Source of the DNA: Caballeronia temeraria
GTDB taxonomy: Bacteria; Pseudomonadota; Gammaproteobacteria; Burkholderiales; Burkholderiaceae
Length of the DNA: 64,000 bases
Direction: 5' to 3'
Assembly: GCF_001544795.2 (NCBI RefSeq)
Contig: NZ_FCOI02000032.1
Location: 1 to 64,000 of the forward strand
This document shows, piece after piece, positions 41,166 through 50,319 of this stretch (the stretch's first letter is position 1; each line of letters starts with the position of its first letter). The notes under the pieces were generated by a model. The model was given only the letters and a program-made list of their open reading frames with translations, had not been told where the DNA came from and did no database searches. The position numbers and the translations under genes were made by a program.

Positions 41166-43112
41166 TCAACTCTGCGTCGCCTTCTCCAGCAACTTATCCA
41201 GCACGTCGAAGTCCACCGGCTTCACCAGATGCGCGTGGAAGCCCGCCTGCGCGGAGCGTTCCTTGTCGCTCTCCTGCCCGAAGCCCGTCATCGCCACCAC
41301 CGTCGCATGCCCGAGGAGCCGTTGCGAGCGCAAGGTGCGCAGCACCGCGTGCCCGTCCATATCGGGCAATGCGAGATCGAGCAGAATCAGCTCAGGCGGA
41401 AAATGCCGGATGACATCGAGCCCTTCCTTGCCGTGATAGGCAATGCGCACGTCGTGCCCTTTCATCTGCAACAGCATGGCGAGGCTATCGGCGGAATCCC
41501 GGTTGTCGTCGATGACGACGATGCGCAGACCGCCGCCCACGCCCTGCGTCGCACTCTGGGCGAGCACGCGATGCGGCCGCGGCGCATCGTCTTCGGACGC
41601 GTAGGGCAGGCGCACGGTGAACGTGCTGCCCTGATTCGGCCCGGCGCTCGCCGCGCTGATCGAGCCGCCATGCATCTCGACGATCGAGCGGCACAGCGTG
41701 AGTCCGATGCCGAGCCCGGCCTCGCCCGGATTGAGATAGTGATCTTCCTGCACGAACAGATCGAAGATGGACGTGAGGCCCTTCTGCGAAATGCCGCGCC
41801 CCATGTCGATCACTTTCAGCAGCAGCGCCGTGGCTTCGCACTCGACTTCGACCGAGATCGTGCTTCCGCGCGGCGAGAACTTCGACGCATTGTTCAGCAG
41901 GTTCTGCACGACCTGCACGAGCCGCGTACTGTCGCCCAGGACGTGGGCCGGCTCCGTCGGCAGCTTCGTCACGACGCGCTGCGTGCGTTCATCGATGAAC
42001 GGATGCACGAGCTCGATGCTGCGCGCGACGATATCGCTCACGTCCACGCGCGCCATGCGCAAATCGATCTTGCCCGTGGTGATGCGGCCCATGTCGAGCA
42101 GATCGTCGACGAGCCGGCCGAGATGCGAAGTCTGTCTGTCGATGATGTCCCGGCACGCGGCGACGCGCGGCGACATGTCCGCTTCCATCTGCATCACGCC
42201 GACCGCGTTGCGCACCGGCGCGAGCGGATTGCGCAACTCGTGCGCGAGCGTCGCGAGAAACTCGCTGATGCGCCGCGACGAGACTTCGAGCTGCTCCAGG
42301 CGCTTTCGCTCGCTCATGTCGCGGGTGACTTTGGCGAACCCGCGCAGCACGCGATGTTCGTCATACACCGCCGTGATCACGACGTTCGCCCAGAACAGCG
42401 AGCCGTCCTTGCGCACGCGCCAGCCTTCGTTTTCCACGCGGCCCGCGCGGATCGCGGTTTGCAGTTCGATCTCGGGAACGTTGGCGTCGAGATCCTCGGG
42501 GCAGTAGAAAGTGGAGAAGTGCTTGCCCAGAATCTCCGACGGGCGATAACCCTTGATGCGCATCGCGCCGGTATTCCAGCTCGCGATATGGCCGGCCGGA
42601 TCGAGCATGAAGATCGCGTAGTCGCTCACGCTTTCCACGAGCAGACGAAAGCGCTCTTCCGAGAGCCGCAGCTTCTCTTCCTCGGCGCGCTTCGCGGTGA
42701 GATCGCGCGTGTATTTCGCGTAGCCGATGATCTCGCCCTTCGTGTCGCGCGCCGCCGTGATGACCACATTGGCCCAGAAGAGCGAGCCGTCCTTGCGCAC
42801 GCGCCAGCCTTCGTCCTCGAAGCGGCCTGTCGCGTAGGCCTGTTTCAGCTCGTATTCGGGCCAGCCGCGCGCCACGGATTCCTCGGTGTAAAAGCGCGAC
42901 AGGTGTTGCCCGATGATCTCGTGCGCCTCATACCCCTTGATCTTGCGCGCGCCCTTGTTCCAGCTCGTGATGCGGCCGTTCAGGTCGAGCATGAAGATCG
43001 CGCAGTCCTCGATCGCATCGACGAGCGCGTGATACTGCGGCTCGCTCATCGAAGGCGCCGAGGGCGCATGGCGGGCGATGTCGAGCGTCGAAGCGGCTTT
43101 GGGTCTGGTCAT
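41166..43112 (-). CDS. Hybrid sensor histidine kinase with two PAS domains and a receiver
   Basis: The 648-residue soluble kinase has two PAS domains (about 27-140 and 156-268) that share GWRVRKDGSLFWANVVITA, indicating internal duplication. It continues with a HisKA domain (H291 in LAHELRNPLAP), a HATPase_c domain (N-box LLNNASKFS, G1 DMGRGI, G2 GLGIGL), and a C-terminal receiver (acidic pair 535-536, phosphate site Asp579 in LLDLALPDMDG). There is no membrane helix, so it senses an internal signal such as redox or energy state. No partner regulator is adjacent. The start is uncertain; a GTG at 43169 would add 19 residues. Confidence 0.9.
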   Translation of the reverse strand: MTRPKAASTLDIARHAPSAPSMSEPQYHALVDAIEDCAIFMLDLNGRITSWNKGARKIKGYEAHEIIGQHLSRFYTEESVARGWPEYELKQAYATGRFEDEGWRVRKDGSLFWANVVITAARDTKGEIIGYAKYTRDLTAKRAEEEKLRLSEERFRLLVESVSDYAIFMLDPAGHIASWNTGAMRIKGYRPSEILGKHFSTFYCPEDLDANVPEIELQTAIRAGRVENEGWRVRKDGSLFWANVVITAVYDEHRVLRGFAKVTRDMSERKRLEQLEVSSRRISEFLATLAHELRNPLAPVRNAVGVMQMEADMSPRVAACRDIIDRQTSHLGRLVDDLLDMGRITTGKIDLRMARVDVSDIVARSIELVHPFIDERTQRVVTKLPTEPAHVLGDSTRLVQVVQNLLNNASKFSPRGSTISVEVECEATALLLKVIDMGRGISQKGLTSIFDLFVQEDHYLNPGEAGLGIGLTLCRSIVEMHGGSISAASAGPNQGSTFTVRLPYASEDDAPRPHRVLAQSATQGVGGGLRIVVIDDNRDSADSLAMLLQMKGHDVRIAYHGKEGLDVIRHFPPELILLDLALPDMDGHAVLRTLRSQRLLGHATVVAMTGFGQESDKERSAQAGFHAHLVKPVDFDVLDKLLEKATQS

Positions 43113-43452
43113 GGGTCTGGTTGGTTCGCGCGGCGGACGATTCCTGGACAAAACGTCCGCCGACGCCACAGTCTACCCGCAGCCCCGGCATCGCTGCCAT
43201 GCCTTTGTAACGAGGTAGCTATCCGCGTGCCGTCGCTAGAAAGCGTGCATCGGCAGCGCACGATGCGATCGATTCGCACAATGCGCTTCATACATGCGCG
43301 ACGCATCCATCCGTTCTTAACCGTGCTTTTGAGGGGATTTCAACGCCGATTCGCGCACGTAGACTGCGTGCACATTTCAGAAGGTCGGTTGCTGGCAGGC
43401 AGTGCAATGAGGCCGATTGAAGTGGCCATGTGAAACCCTCAGGAGCACTATC
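43113..43452. promoter_or_regulatory. Intergenic region between the hybrid kinase and the small exported protein
   Basis: These 340 bp hold the promoters of the two divergent genes. The part next to the kinase could be coding if the GTG at 43169 is used. The ribosome site AGGAG for the small gene is at 43440-43444. Apart from that I see no strong palindrome or gene. Confidence 0.3.
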
Positions 43453-43680
43453 ATGATCGGCAATCTCAAAGGCATCATCTTCGTCGCGGCGCTCGCGGGC
43501 GCTTCCTATGCGCTCGCAAGCGGCTATGGTCCCGCACCGCATTACACACCGATGGACGGCGCGCCCACGTCGCAGCAAGGCATGAACATGCAGACCATCG
43601 CGCAGGATGCGGAGCAGAGCAACGACGCGAGCGTCGATAAATCGAAGCAGGACAGCCCGCTCATCCAGGCGCAGGATTAA
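43453..43680 (+). CDS. Small exported or membrane-anchored protein
   Basis: The 75-residue protein has an N-terminal hydrophobic segment (GIIFVAALAGASYALASGYG) that could be a signal peptide cleaved after ALA. It is followed by a polar, Gln/Asp/Ser-rich tail of about 50 residues. No family is recognised. AGGAG lies 8 bp before the ATG at 43453. A perfect 12-bp hairpin follows the stop, consistent with a short single-gene transcript. Confidence 0.7.
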   Translation: MIGNLKGIIFVAALAGASYALASGYGPAPHYTPMDGAPTSQQGMNMQTIAQDAEQSNDASVDKSKQDSPLIQAQD

Positions 43681-43697
43681 AGCGCATCTGTATGAAG

Positions 43698-43728
43698 TCG
43701 CATCCCGCCATTGATCGGCGGGATGCGA
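43698..43728. terminator. Bidirectional hairpin between convergent genes
   Basis: TCGCATCCCGCC pairs perfectly with GGCGGGATGCGA around ATTGATC. It lies between the small exported gene (stop 43680) and the convergent DHA2 transporter (stop 43736). It lacks a T run on either side. Confidence 0.55.
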
Positions 43729-43735
43729 TCCGCGT

Positions 43736-45253
43736 TCAGTGGAACGCCTGACTCGCGGCGCGCTGCGCGTCTGCGGCGCCGGCTGTCTCGACCGTTTCCT
43801 TTGCGCGCCCGATCTCGATCTTCGGCATGAAGAGCATCGCGATCACGGTGCCGAGCGCGATCACGAACATCGCCGTGAACGTCAGATGCAGCGAATGATG
43901 CAGGACGAGGCGAATGTCGTTGTTCATCGCGAAGTCGCCGGGCACGGAAGAGAGCAGTTGCTTCAACTGATCCGCATGCACGGGCGGCAGGCCGTCCGTG
44001 TGCGTGAGGCCGTAGTTCTGCACCGCGCCGAACACCGCCGCGCCGAGCGTGTTGCCGAGATTGCGCGAGAACAGGTTCGATGCCGTCGCGCTGCCGCGTT
44101 CGAGCGGCTGCACGATTTCCTGGATCAGGATGAGGCACGACACGCTCGTAATGCCCATGCCGAAGCCCAGCACCGCCGAGCCGACGCCCGCCCACAGCGG
44201 GCTCGATTGCGGGCCGAGCAGCACGAACGGCAACGCGCCCAGCGGAATGAACACCGGGCCGATCATCAGCAGACGCCTCAGACCGATGCGGCTGAACGAG
44301 CGCGACGTGAAGGTGGCGCCGCTCGGCCAGCCGATCATCATCATCGTGAGCGCGAGGCCCGCCTGCACCGGCGTGCGGTGCATCACGCCCTGCACGTACA
44401 TCGGCAGGAAGGTGGTGAGGCCCATCATCGCCATGCCGGCGAGGAGCGTCGCGACGTTGCTCGCCGCGATCGGCCGATGCGACCACAGCTTGAACGAGAT
44501 CATCGGATCGGCGGCGCGGCGTTCCTGCACGACGAAGCCCGCGATGGCCAGCACCAGCACCGCGATTTCCACGCCGACGCGCAGGTTGCTCGCGTGACCG
44601 GCGTCGGTGAGCGCCATCATCAGCGCGGCGACGGCGGCGGTGAAGAAGAACGCGCCCGCGAGATCGATGGCCGGGCGGTCGTGGCGCTTCTCCTCGTGCA
44701 GAAAGAGCGTGAAGAGCAGCGCGGCCAGGATGCCGATCGGCACGTTGATCCAGAAGATCCACGCCCACGAGAACTGGCGGATCAGGAGACCGCCGACCAT
44801 CGGCCCGAGCACGGCGGACACCGCCCACACGCTCGCCAGATAGCCCTGCACCTTGCCGCGTTCGCGCGCCGGGTACAGATCGCCGACGACCGTCAGCGCG
44901 ACCGGCAGGATCGCGCCCGCGCCGACGCCCTGAATCAGCCGGAAGACGATCATCGCGGGCATCGACCACGCGAAGCCCGCGAGCACCGAGCCCATCAGGA
45001 AAATCACGATGCCCGCGAGGATCGCTGGCTTGCGGCCATACAGGTCCGCGAGCTTGCCGAACACGACCGTGAGCGCCGTCTGCGTGAGCAGGAACGACGA
45101 GAACACCCAGCTATAGAGATTGAGGCCGCCGAGCTGCGTCGCGATTTGCGGCATCGCCGTGGAGACGATGGTGGCTTCGATCGCGACCATGGCCATCGAG
45201 GCCATCACCGCGGCAATGACGAGGGGACGGACGGTTTTGCTGTTCTGTGACAT
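43736..45253 (-). CDS. DHA2-family (EmrB/QacA) multidrug MFS exporter
   Basis: The 505-residue inner-membrane protein has about 14 hydrophobic helices, as in DHA2 drug:proton antiporters. Helix 1 holds AIEATIVSTAMPQIATQLGG (the D/E-x-T-I-V-x-x-A-x-P motif of the family). Motif A is FGKLADLYGRKP and motif C is VWAVSAVLGPMVGGLL. The periplasmic loop between the last two helices is long. No periplasmic adaptor (EmrA-like) gene is adjacent, so it may work alone. It is divergent from a two-component system, which may control it. Confidence 0.92.
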   Translation of the reverse strand: MSQNSKTVRPLVIAAVMASMAMVAIEATIVSTAMPQIATQLGGLNLYSWVFSSFLLTQTALTVVFGKLADLYGRKPAILAGIVIFLMGSVLAGFAWSMPAMIVFRLIQGVGAGAILPVALTVVGDLYPARERGKVQGYLASVWAVSAVLGPMVGGLLIRQFSWAWIFWINVPIGILAALLFTLFLHEEKRHDRPAIDLAGAFFFTAAVAALMMALTDAGHASNLRVGVEIAVLVLAIAGFVVQERRAADPMISFKLWSHRPIAASNVATLLAGMAMMGLTTFLPMYVQGVMHRTPVQAGLALTMMMIGWPSGATFTSRSFSRIGLRRLLMIGPVFIPLGALPFVLLGPQSSPLWAGVGSAVLGFGMGITSVSCLILIQEIVQPLERGSATASNLFSRNLGNTLGAAVFGAVQNYGLTHTDGLPPVHADQLKQLLSSVPGDFAMNNDIRLVLHHSLHLTFTAMFVIALGTVIAMLFMPKIEIGRAKETVETAGAADAQRAASQAFH

Positions 45254-45560
45254 GCGGTTTTGAATGGCCTATCCGCCGCCGCGCGAACCGCAATGACGAT
45301 ACGCGCAGGCGGGTCATGCCCGAATGATGGAGATGCGGCGGCGACGTTCAGGCTTGCAGAATCCTTGCAGCCAACGCAATGTCGCCGATGAAGAAGCGCC
45401 GGTTGCAATGTTATCCCGCCGCGCGAATCGCTGCTCGATGGGCCGGCGGCGCGCTCATTCAACGCTAATTCTTCGCACCTACGCTGGTTCTGTGGACGGG
45501 CGGCGCGCTTCCCCGGCAATCTGCGGCCCGTTTCACGTTCTCGTATCTCCTCAGCCCTTG
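45254..45560. other. Gap upstream of an orphan terminator, possible small RNA or leader
   Basis: No protein gene is supported here. The rightward terminator at 45561-45590 has no coding gene before it on the plus strand, since the DHA2 gene is transcribed leftward from 45253. Something transcribed rightward must end there: either a small RNA started in this gap or a leader of the kinase gene subject to attenuation. No known riboswitch motif was recognised. Confidence 0.35.
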
Positions 45561-45590
45561 GCGCCGGCCGCATGGACCGGCGCTTTTTTT
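45561..45590 (+). terminator. Orphan intrinsic terminator upstream of the histidine kinase
   Basis: GCGCCGG pairs with CCGGCGC around a 9-nt loop and is followed by seven T. It ends 126 bp before the kinase start codon and has no upstream gene on this strand. Confidence 0.75.
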
Positions 45591-45715
45591 CTCCTCCGCG
45601 CTTACGCGCATCTGTCATGCACATGTCGTCTTTCAGACCGAAATCGCCGGGAATGTCGCCTAAAATCGAACGGGCTGCAGCGTTGCCCCGTTCCCTTCCG
45701 AAGCGGCGGACCCGA

Positions 45716-47065
45716 ATGATCAAGTCACTGAAGAATCAGCTGGTGCTCGCGCTCGGGCTGCTCGTCACCGTGATTGGCGTCGTGCAGGGCGTGAGTTCGT
45801 ATCAGCTGAGCAAGACCGGCATGAGCGCGCTGCTCGACATGCGGCTCGAACAGGTGGCGGCGCGTCTGCGCGACGGACTCGCCGAAAGCCTGCCGAAAAA
45901 TCCCGCGCGCGGCACGCAGGACGAGCGCGACGTCGTCGCCGTCGTGTGGAAGCCGGGCCAGGATGTGCCGTTCCGCACGACCGACCCGTCGCTGCATTTT
46001 CCGCGCGACGCGCAGCCGGGCTTCTCCGGCGCCGAATTCAACGGCGAGCACTGGCGCATCTTCACGCGCCAGGAGCCGACCATGACGATTCAGGTCGCGC
46101 AACGCTCGTCGATCCGTCGCGAGATCACGCAGGAAGCCGCGACGCAAACGCTCTGGCCGATCGCCGTGCTGCTGCCGCTCGTGTGGATCGCGGTGGCGCT
46201 CGTCGTGCGGCGCTCGCTGCGTCAGTTGAACGAACTCGGCGCGGAAGTGAGCGCGATCGACATGGGTCATCTCCAGCCGCTGTCGACGGTCGGCGTGCCC
46301 ACGGAAATCGAGCCCTTCATCCATTCGATCAACACGATGATCGAGCGCCTCGCGAGTTCCATCGAAAAGGAGCGCAAGTTCATCGCCGATGCCGCGCACG
46401 AACTGCGCACGCCGCTCACGGCGTTGCAGCTTCAGGCCGACAATCTCGCGCCGCATATCTATCCCGGCAATCAGGAGCGCTTTCAGGAGTTGCGCAAGGG
46501 CATCGCGCGCAGCGGCAAGCTCATCACGCAACTGTTGCGGCTCGCGCGCGCCGATGCGCCGATGAATGGCTCGCCGCTCGCCCGCGTCGACCTCTCGGAA
46601 GTGGTGACGGGCGCCGTCGCCGATGTGCTGCCGATCGCGCTCGCGCGCGGCATGGATATCGGCGCGGAGGAAATGGTGAACGCGCACGTGCGCGCGGTGG
46701 AAACCGACATCGGCATGGCGGTGAAGAATCTCGTGTCGAACGCGGTGCGCTATACGCCCGACGGCGGCACCATCGACCTGCACATGCGACGCGACGGCGA
46801 CATGGTGTGGATCGACGTGATCGACACCGGACCGGGCATCGACGAGACCTTGCTGCCGCGCGTCTTCGACCGCTTTTTCCGCGCGAATCCGGACGTGGAG
46901 GGCAGCGGGCTGGGGCTTTCCATCGTGAAGGCGATCGCCGCGCGCTACGGCGGCGACGTGACGCTGAAAAACCGCAGCGACGGACGCTCGGGCATCGTCG
47001 CTTCGATCGGCTTTCCGGTCGAGGAAGTCAAGGAAAACACGGTCGCGCTCGCATTAAACCTTTAG
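45716..47065 (+). CDS. QseC-like sensor histidine kinase
   Basis: The 449-residue membrane kinase has a first helix (about 8-26), a periplasmic sensor (about 30-145), a second helix (about 146-164) and a HAMP linker. HisKA follows (H228 in FIADAAHELRTPLTALQ), then HATPase_c (N-box VKNLVSNAVRYTP, G1 DTGPGID, G2 EGSGLGLSIVKAIAARYGG). This is the EnvZ/QseC class. The gene precedes its probable response regulator, the reverse of the usual order, with a 175-bp gap. The ATG at 45716 is chosen because it begins the first helix correctly. Confidence 0.91.
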   Translation: MIKSLKNQLVLALGLLVTVIGVVQGVSSYQLSKTGMSALLDMRLEQVAARLRDGLAESLPKNPARGTQDERDVVAVVWKPGQDVPFRTTDPSLHFPRDAQPGFSGAEFNGEHWRIFTRQEPTMTIQVAQRSSIRREITQEAATQTLWPIAVLLPLVWIAVALVVRRSLRQLNELGAEVSAIDMGHLQPLSTVGVPTEIEPFIHSINTMIERLASSIEKERKFIADAAHELRTPLTALQLQADNLAPHIYPGNQERFQELRKGIARSGKLITQLLRLARADAPMNGSPLARVDLSEVVTGAVADVLPIALARGMDIGAEEMVNAHVRAVETDIGMAVKNLVSNAVRYTPDGGTIDLHMRRDGDMVWIDVIDTGPGIDETLLPRVFDRFFRANPDVEGSGLGLSIVKAIAARYGGDVTLKNRSDGRSGIVASIGFPVEEVKENTVALALNL

Positions 47066-47240
47066 TGATTTGCGCGCGGTTTTACGCCGATTACAATGCA
47101 TTCGCTGCGTGGCGCGAAGCGATCATCGCCGGTCAGTAGAAGAGCACAAAGACCGGTCGTGCGTTTTCGATTCTTCCGATCCTTCGGGCCGCATTCCGGG
47201 CGCGTGGCGCGCGCCATTCTCGCGACGCGCGGGGTGGAAC

Positions 47241-47924
47241 ATGCGAATTCTTCTGATCGAAGACGACGTGCAGATTGGCACGAGCCTCATGCGTGCGCTC
47301 AAGGATGCCGACTATGCCGTGGACTGGGTGCGCGACGGCAACGCCGGCCGCGAGGCGATCAACGCCGCCGAATACACCGTGGTGCTGCTCGATCTCGGCT
47401 TGCCGGGCATGACAGGCATCGAGCTCTTGCGGCAGGCGCGCACCGCCGGCAACGCGACGCCGGTGCTGATCCTCACCGCGCGCGACGATCTCGACACACG
47501 CGTGCAGGGCCTCGATCTCGGCGCCGACGATTACCTGCTGAAACCCTTCGACATGCCCGAGCTGCTCGCGCGCATCCGCGCCGTGCTGCGCCGCAAGGCG
47601 GGCTACGCGGTCTCGCGTCTCGGCGACGATTCGATCAGCCTCAATCTCGATCAACGCACGCTCACGTGCGGCGAAAATTCGGGCGTGCTGTCCGCGCGTG
47701 AATTCGCGCTGATGCACGCGCTGCTCGAACGTCCCGGCACGATTTTCTCGCGCGACCAGCTCGAAGACCGGCTCTACGGCTGGGGCAAGGAAGTCGAGAG
47801 CAACGCGGTCGACGTGCTGATCCATTCGGTGCGCAAGAAGTTCGGAGCGGGCGTGATCCGCAACGTGCGCGGACTCGGCTGGACCGTGATGCTCGGCCAG
47901 TCGGGCCGCGAGGAAACGAAATAG
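47241..47924 (+). CDS. OmpR/QseB-family response regulator
   Basis: The 227-residue regulator has a receiver domain (acidic Glu7-Asp8-Asp9, phosphorylation site Asp51, Thr79, Lys101) and a C-terminal winged helix (about 130-222, with LSAREFALMHALLERPGTIFSRDQLEDRLYG and AVDVLIHSVRKKFG). It is the likely partner of the kinase 175 bp upstream. The ATG at 47241 gives a normal N terminus and has GGGGTGGA before it. Targets are unknown; the DHA2 exporter across the divergent gap is a candidate. Confidence 0.92.
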   Translation: MRILLIEDDVQIGTSLMRALKDADYAVDWVRDGNAGREAINAAEYTVVLLDLGLPGMTGIELLRQARTAGNATPVLILTARDDLDTRVQGLDLGADDYLLKPFDMPELLARIRAVLRRKAGYAVSRLGDDSISLNLDQRTLTCGENSGVLSAREFALMHALLERPGTIFSRDQLEDRLYGWGKEVESNAVDVLIHSVRKKFGAGVIRNVRGLGWTVMLGQSGREETK

Positions 47925-47939
47925 CGCGCGGTTCATCGC

Positions 47940-48128
47940 TTAATCGTATCGACGGCCGAGCGAGCCGCAAAAGTACATGCTGTAGTCGTGATCCTGCGTT
48001 TCGACCTGACGCATGCGCCGTTCGAGATCGGCGAGATCGCTCGACGATGCGAGATAGGCGTCGCGCGTTTCCTGCGCGGTGTGAATCGAAAAGAGACTGT
48101 CGATGGAGTGAGTGAGACGTTCAAACAT
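47940..48128 (-). CDS. DUF3563 family small protein
   Basis: The 62-residue protein matches the Burkholderia-group DUF3563 family: a basic/amphipathic start, then AYLASSSDLADLERRMRQVE as the core YLA..D..DLE.RMR pattern, and a short tail. The function is unknown. GGAG lies 7 bp before the ATG. It converges on the response regulator gene with a 15-bp gap. Confidence 0.8.
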   Translation of the reverse strand: MFERLTHSIDSLFSIHTAQETRDAYLASSSDLADLERRMRQVETQDHDYSMYFCGSLGRRYD

Positions 48129-48405
48129 GATGTGCTCCCGTCGTTGAAGGAAGGCCGATGAGTGGGCAGACGAAAGCAGGTTATGCCCCGCGAATTAGCG
48201 GCGAATGAGAACGCGGGCGCGTGCTTCGCGGCATGCGCCATGCTGCTCTTCGCATGACGAAGCGTTCGGCAACGCACCGTGACATGGATCGCGCAGCGGG
48301 AAGGCACTGCCGCGTCGCACCATCCCGTGATATTGTGTTTCGTAGGGGTTTCATACGGAACGGTGCGCTCTCCGCATTCGTCGATCGTCTCTCGTGAAGG
48401 CCGCC

Positions 48406-48771
48406 ATGAACGATGTGTCTCGTACCCTCAGTGCCCGCGACCGCGTCGAGCTGCTCTGCTGGCTCACGTGCGGCAGTCTCGGCGCGTACTACCTGAATGG
48501 CGACTGGCCCGCGGCGTCTTTTCACGTGCAGGCGGCGCACAAATGGCTCGAACGGCATCAGCGGCTGGCGGACTGGCTCACGGTCGCGAAGCTTGCGGCC
48601 ATCGCCCGCGAAATCGCCACGCAACACTGCGCAATGCTCGAAGCGGACTGGGCGCGCGCCGCCGTCGAAGAAATTCTCGACAGCGAAGACCTGAACTATC
48701 AATCGGATGTCGTGCGGCAGGTTTTCGACGACTGCCGCCGCGCGCTCGCGGAAAAGCGCACGCCGGAATGA
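48406..48771 (+). CDS. Hypothetical cytoplasmic protein
   Basis: The 121-residue protein has no signal peptide or clear membrane helix and is predicted mostly helical (HVQAAHKWLERHQRLADWLTV..., AVEEILDSED...). It is rich in Trp and His for its size. I do not recognise a family. The ATG at 48406 is preferred over the in-frame GTG at 48394, though neither has a strong ribosome site. It is upstream of dinB but separated by the LexA box and promoter region. Confidence 0.65.
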   Translation: MNDVSRTLSARDRVELLCWLTCGSLGAYYLNGDWPAASFHVQAAHKWLERHQRLADWLTVAKLAAIAREIATQHCAMLEADWARAAVEEILDSEDLNYQSDVVRQVFDDCRRALAEKRTPE

Positions 48772-48809
48772 CGTGCCGGTCCCGCACAGTCTGGCCCTAG
48801 CGCGAATCA

Positions 48810-48825
48810 CTGTATGGATGTACAG
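48810..48825. promoter_or_regulatory. LexA (SOS) box upstream of dinB
   Basis: CTGT-ATGGATGT-ACAG fits CTGT-N8-ACAG exactly. The flanks extend it to ACTGTATGGATGTACAGTA, which matches the 20-bp enterobacterial consensus at 16 positions. It lies 112 bp before dinB and implies SOS control. Confidence 0.8.
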
Positions 48826-48937
48826 TAAGCCATTTTCCTGGCCTGGCGGCACTGCCACGAGCATGTTCGGTGCGTTCGTTCCTGTCGATTTCGCTTTGAG
48901 CGCGTCTCTTCGCGCGGCGGCGAGCTGACCGCTGCAC

Positions 48938-50116
48938 ATGGACGCGCCGTCTTCCGCACTGCTGCCGCGCCGCATCGCGCATCTCGACATGGATGCGTTC
49001 TTCGCGTCGGTCGAGCTTCTGCGTTATCCCGAGCTGCGCGGCATGCCGGTCGTGGTCGGCGGCGGCCGCAGCGCCACGCCCGAAACGCTTCCTGACGGCA
49101 CGCGCCGGTTCAGACGTCTGCGCGACTATGCGGGACGCGGCGTCGTGACCACGTCCACCTACGAGGCGCGCAAGTTCGGCGTCTTCTCCGCGATGGGCAT
49201 GATGAAAGCCGCCCAGCTCGCACCCGACGCGATCCTTCTGCCCACCGATTTCGAGTCTTATCGCCATTATTCGCGGCTCTTCAAGGCGGCCGTCGCGACC
49301 TTTACGGCGCAGATCGAGAATCGCGGCATCGACGAGATTTATATCGACGTGAGCGATCTGCCCGGCGAATCGGCCGAGATCGGGCAAAGCATGAAGGACG
49401 CCGTGCGCGACGCGACCGGGCTCACGTGCTCCATCTGCATCGCGCCGAACAAGCTGCTCGCGAAGATCGGCTCCGAACTGGACAAGCCCGACGGTCTCAC
49501 CATCCTCACGATGGACGATCTGCAAACGCGCATCTGGCCGCTCGCCGCGCGCAAGGTGAACGGCATCGGGCCGAAGGCGAGCGAGAAGCTCGCGGCGCTC
49601 GGCATCGTCACCGTGGGCGATATCGCCGCCGCCGATCCCGGTCTGCTGCAGACGCATTTCGGTCATACGTATGCCGCGTGGCTCGCGCGGATCGCGCAGG
49701 GTCAGGACGAACGGGCCGTCGTCGTGACCTCGACGCCCAAGTCGATGAGCCGCGAGACGACCTTCGAGCGCGACTTCCATCCGAAGCAGGATCGCGCGAC
49801 GCTTTCCGCCGAGTTCACCGGGCTTTGCACGCGCGTCGCCGAAGATTTGCAGCGCAAGGGCTATGTCGGGCGCACGGTCGGCATCAAGTTGCGTTTCGAC
49901 GACTTCCGCACCGTCACGCGCGATCTGACGGTGCCCGTCGCGACGGCGGATCCCGTTGAAATTCGCCGTGCCGCGACCGAATGCCTGAAGCGGATCGTGC
50001 TCGATCGCCGCATCAGACTGCTGGGCGTGCGCGTCAGTGCGCTCGCCGGGCGTGACGAAAGCGGCTTCGTCGAGCCGGTGCAGGTCGAATTGCCGTTCGA
50101 TATCGCCGGCGAATAG
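48938..50116 (+). CDS. dinB: DNA polymerase IV
   Basis: DinB is the Y-family translesion DNA polymerase. The 392-residue protein has the catalytic IAHLDMDAFFASVE near the N terminus and the paired acidic residues in GIDEIYIDVSDL. It also has the helix-hairpin-helix region NGIGPKASEKLAALGI and the little-finger domain SMSRETTFERDF. The C terminus FVEPVQVELPFDIAGE resembles the beta-clamp-binding motif (QVELPF). Length and active-site residues are complete. The upstream LexA box indicates induction by DNA damage. Confidence 0.96.
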   Translation: MDAPSSALLPRRIAHLDMDAFFASVELLRYPELRGMPVVVGGGRSATPETLPDGTRRFRRLRDYAGRGVVTTSTYEARKFGVFSAMGMMKAAQLAPDAILLPTDFESYRHYSRLFKAAVATFTAQIENRGIDEIYIDVSDLPGESAEIGQSMKDAVRDATGLTCSICIAPNKLLAKIGSELDKPDGLTILTMDDLQTRIWPLAARKVNGIGPKASEKLAALGIVTVGDIAAADPGLLQTHFGHTYAAWLARIAQGQDERAVVVTSTPKSMSRETTFERDFHPKQDRATLSAEFTGLCTRVAEDLQRKGYVGRTVGIKLRFDDFRTVTRDLTVPVATADPVEIRRAATECLKRIVLDRRIRLLGVRVSALAGRDESGFVEPVQVELPFDIAGE

Positions 50117-50319
50117 TCCTCTGCGTTTCCCCTCATGGCGCGTTCGTCGCCAAGTTATTAGTCTGATCAATACATCGGGCTTTCAATCGGTTACGCGACA
50201 CACATACTTAATTAAATCGTGTCGCTAAGTTCTCACAGTCACACGTAAGTCGCGCTTCTGGACGCAGGACATCGGCTCGCTGATGCGGGTCATCTCACAT
50301 GCACCCGGGGAAAACGAGA

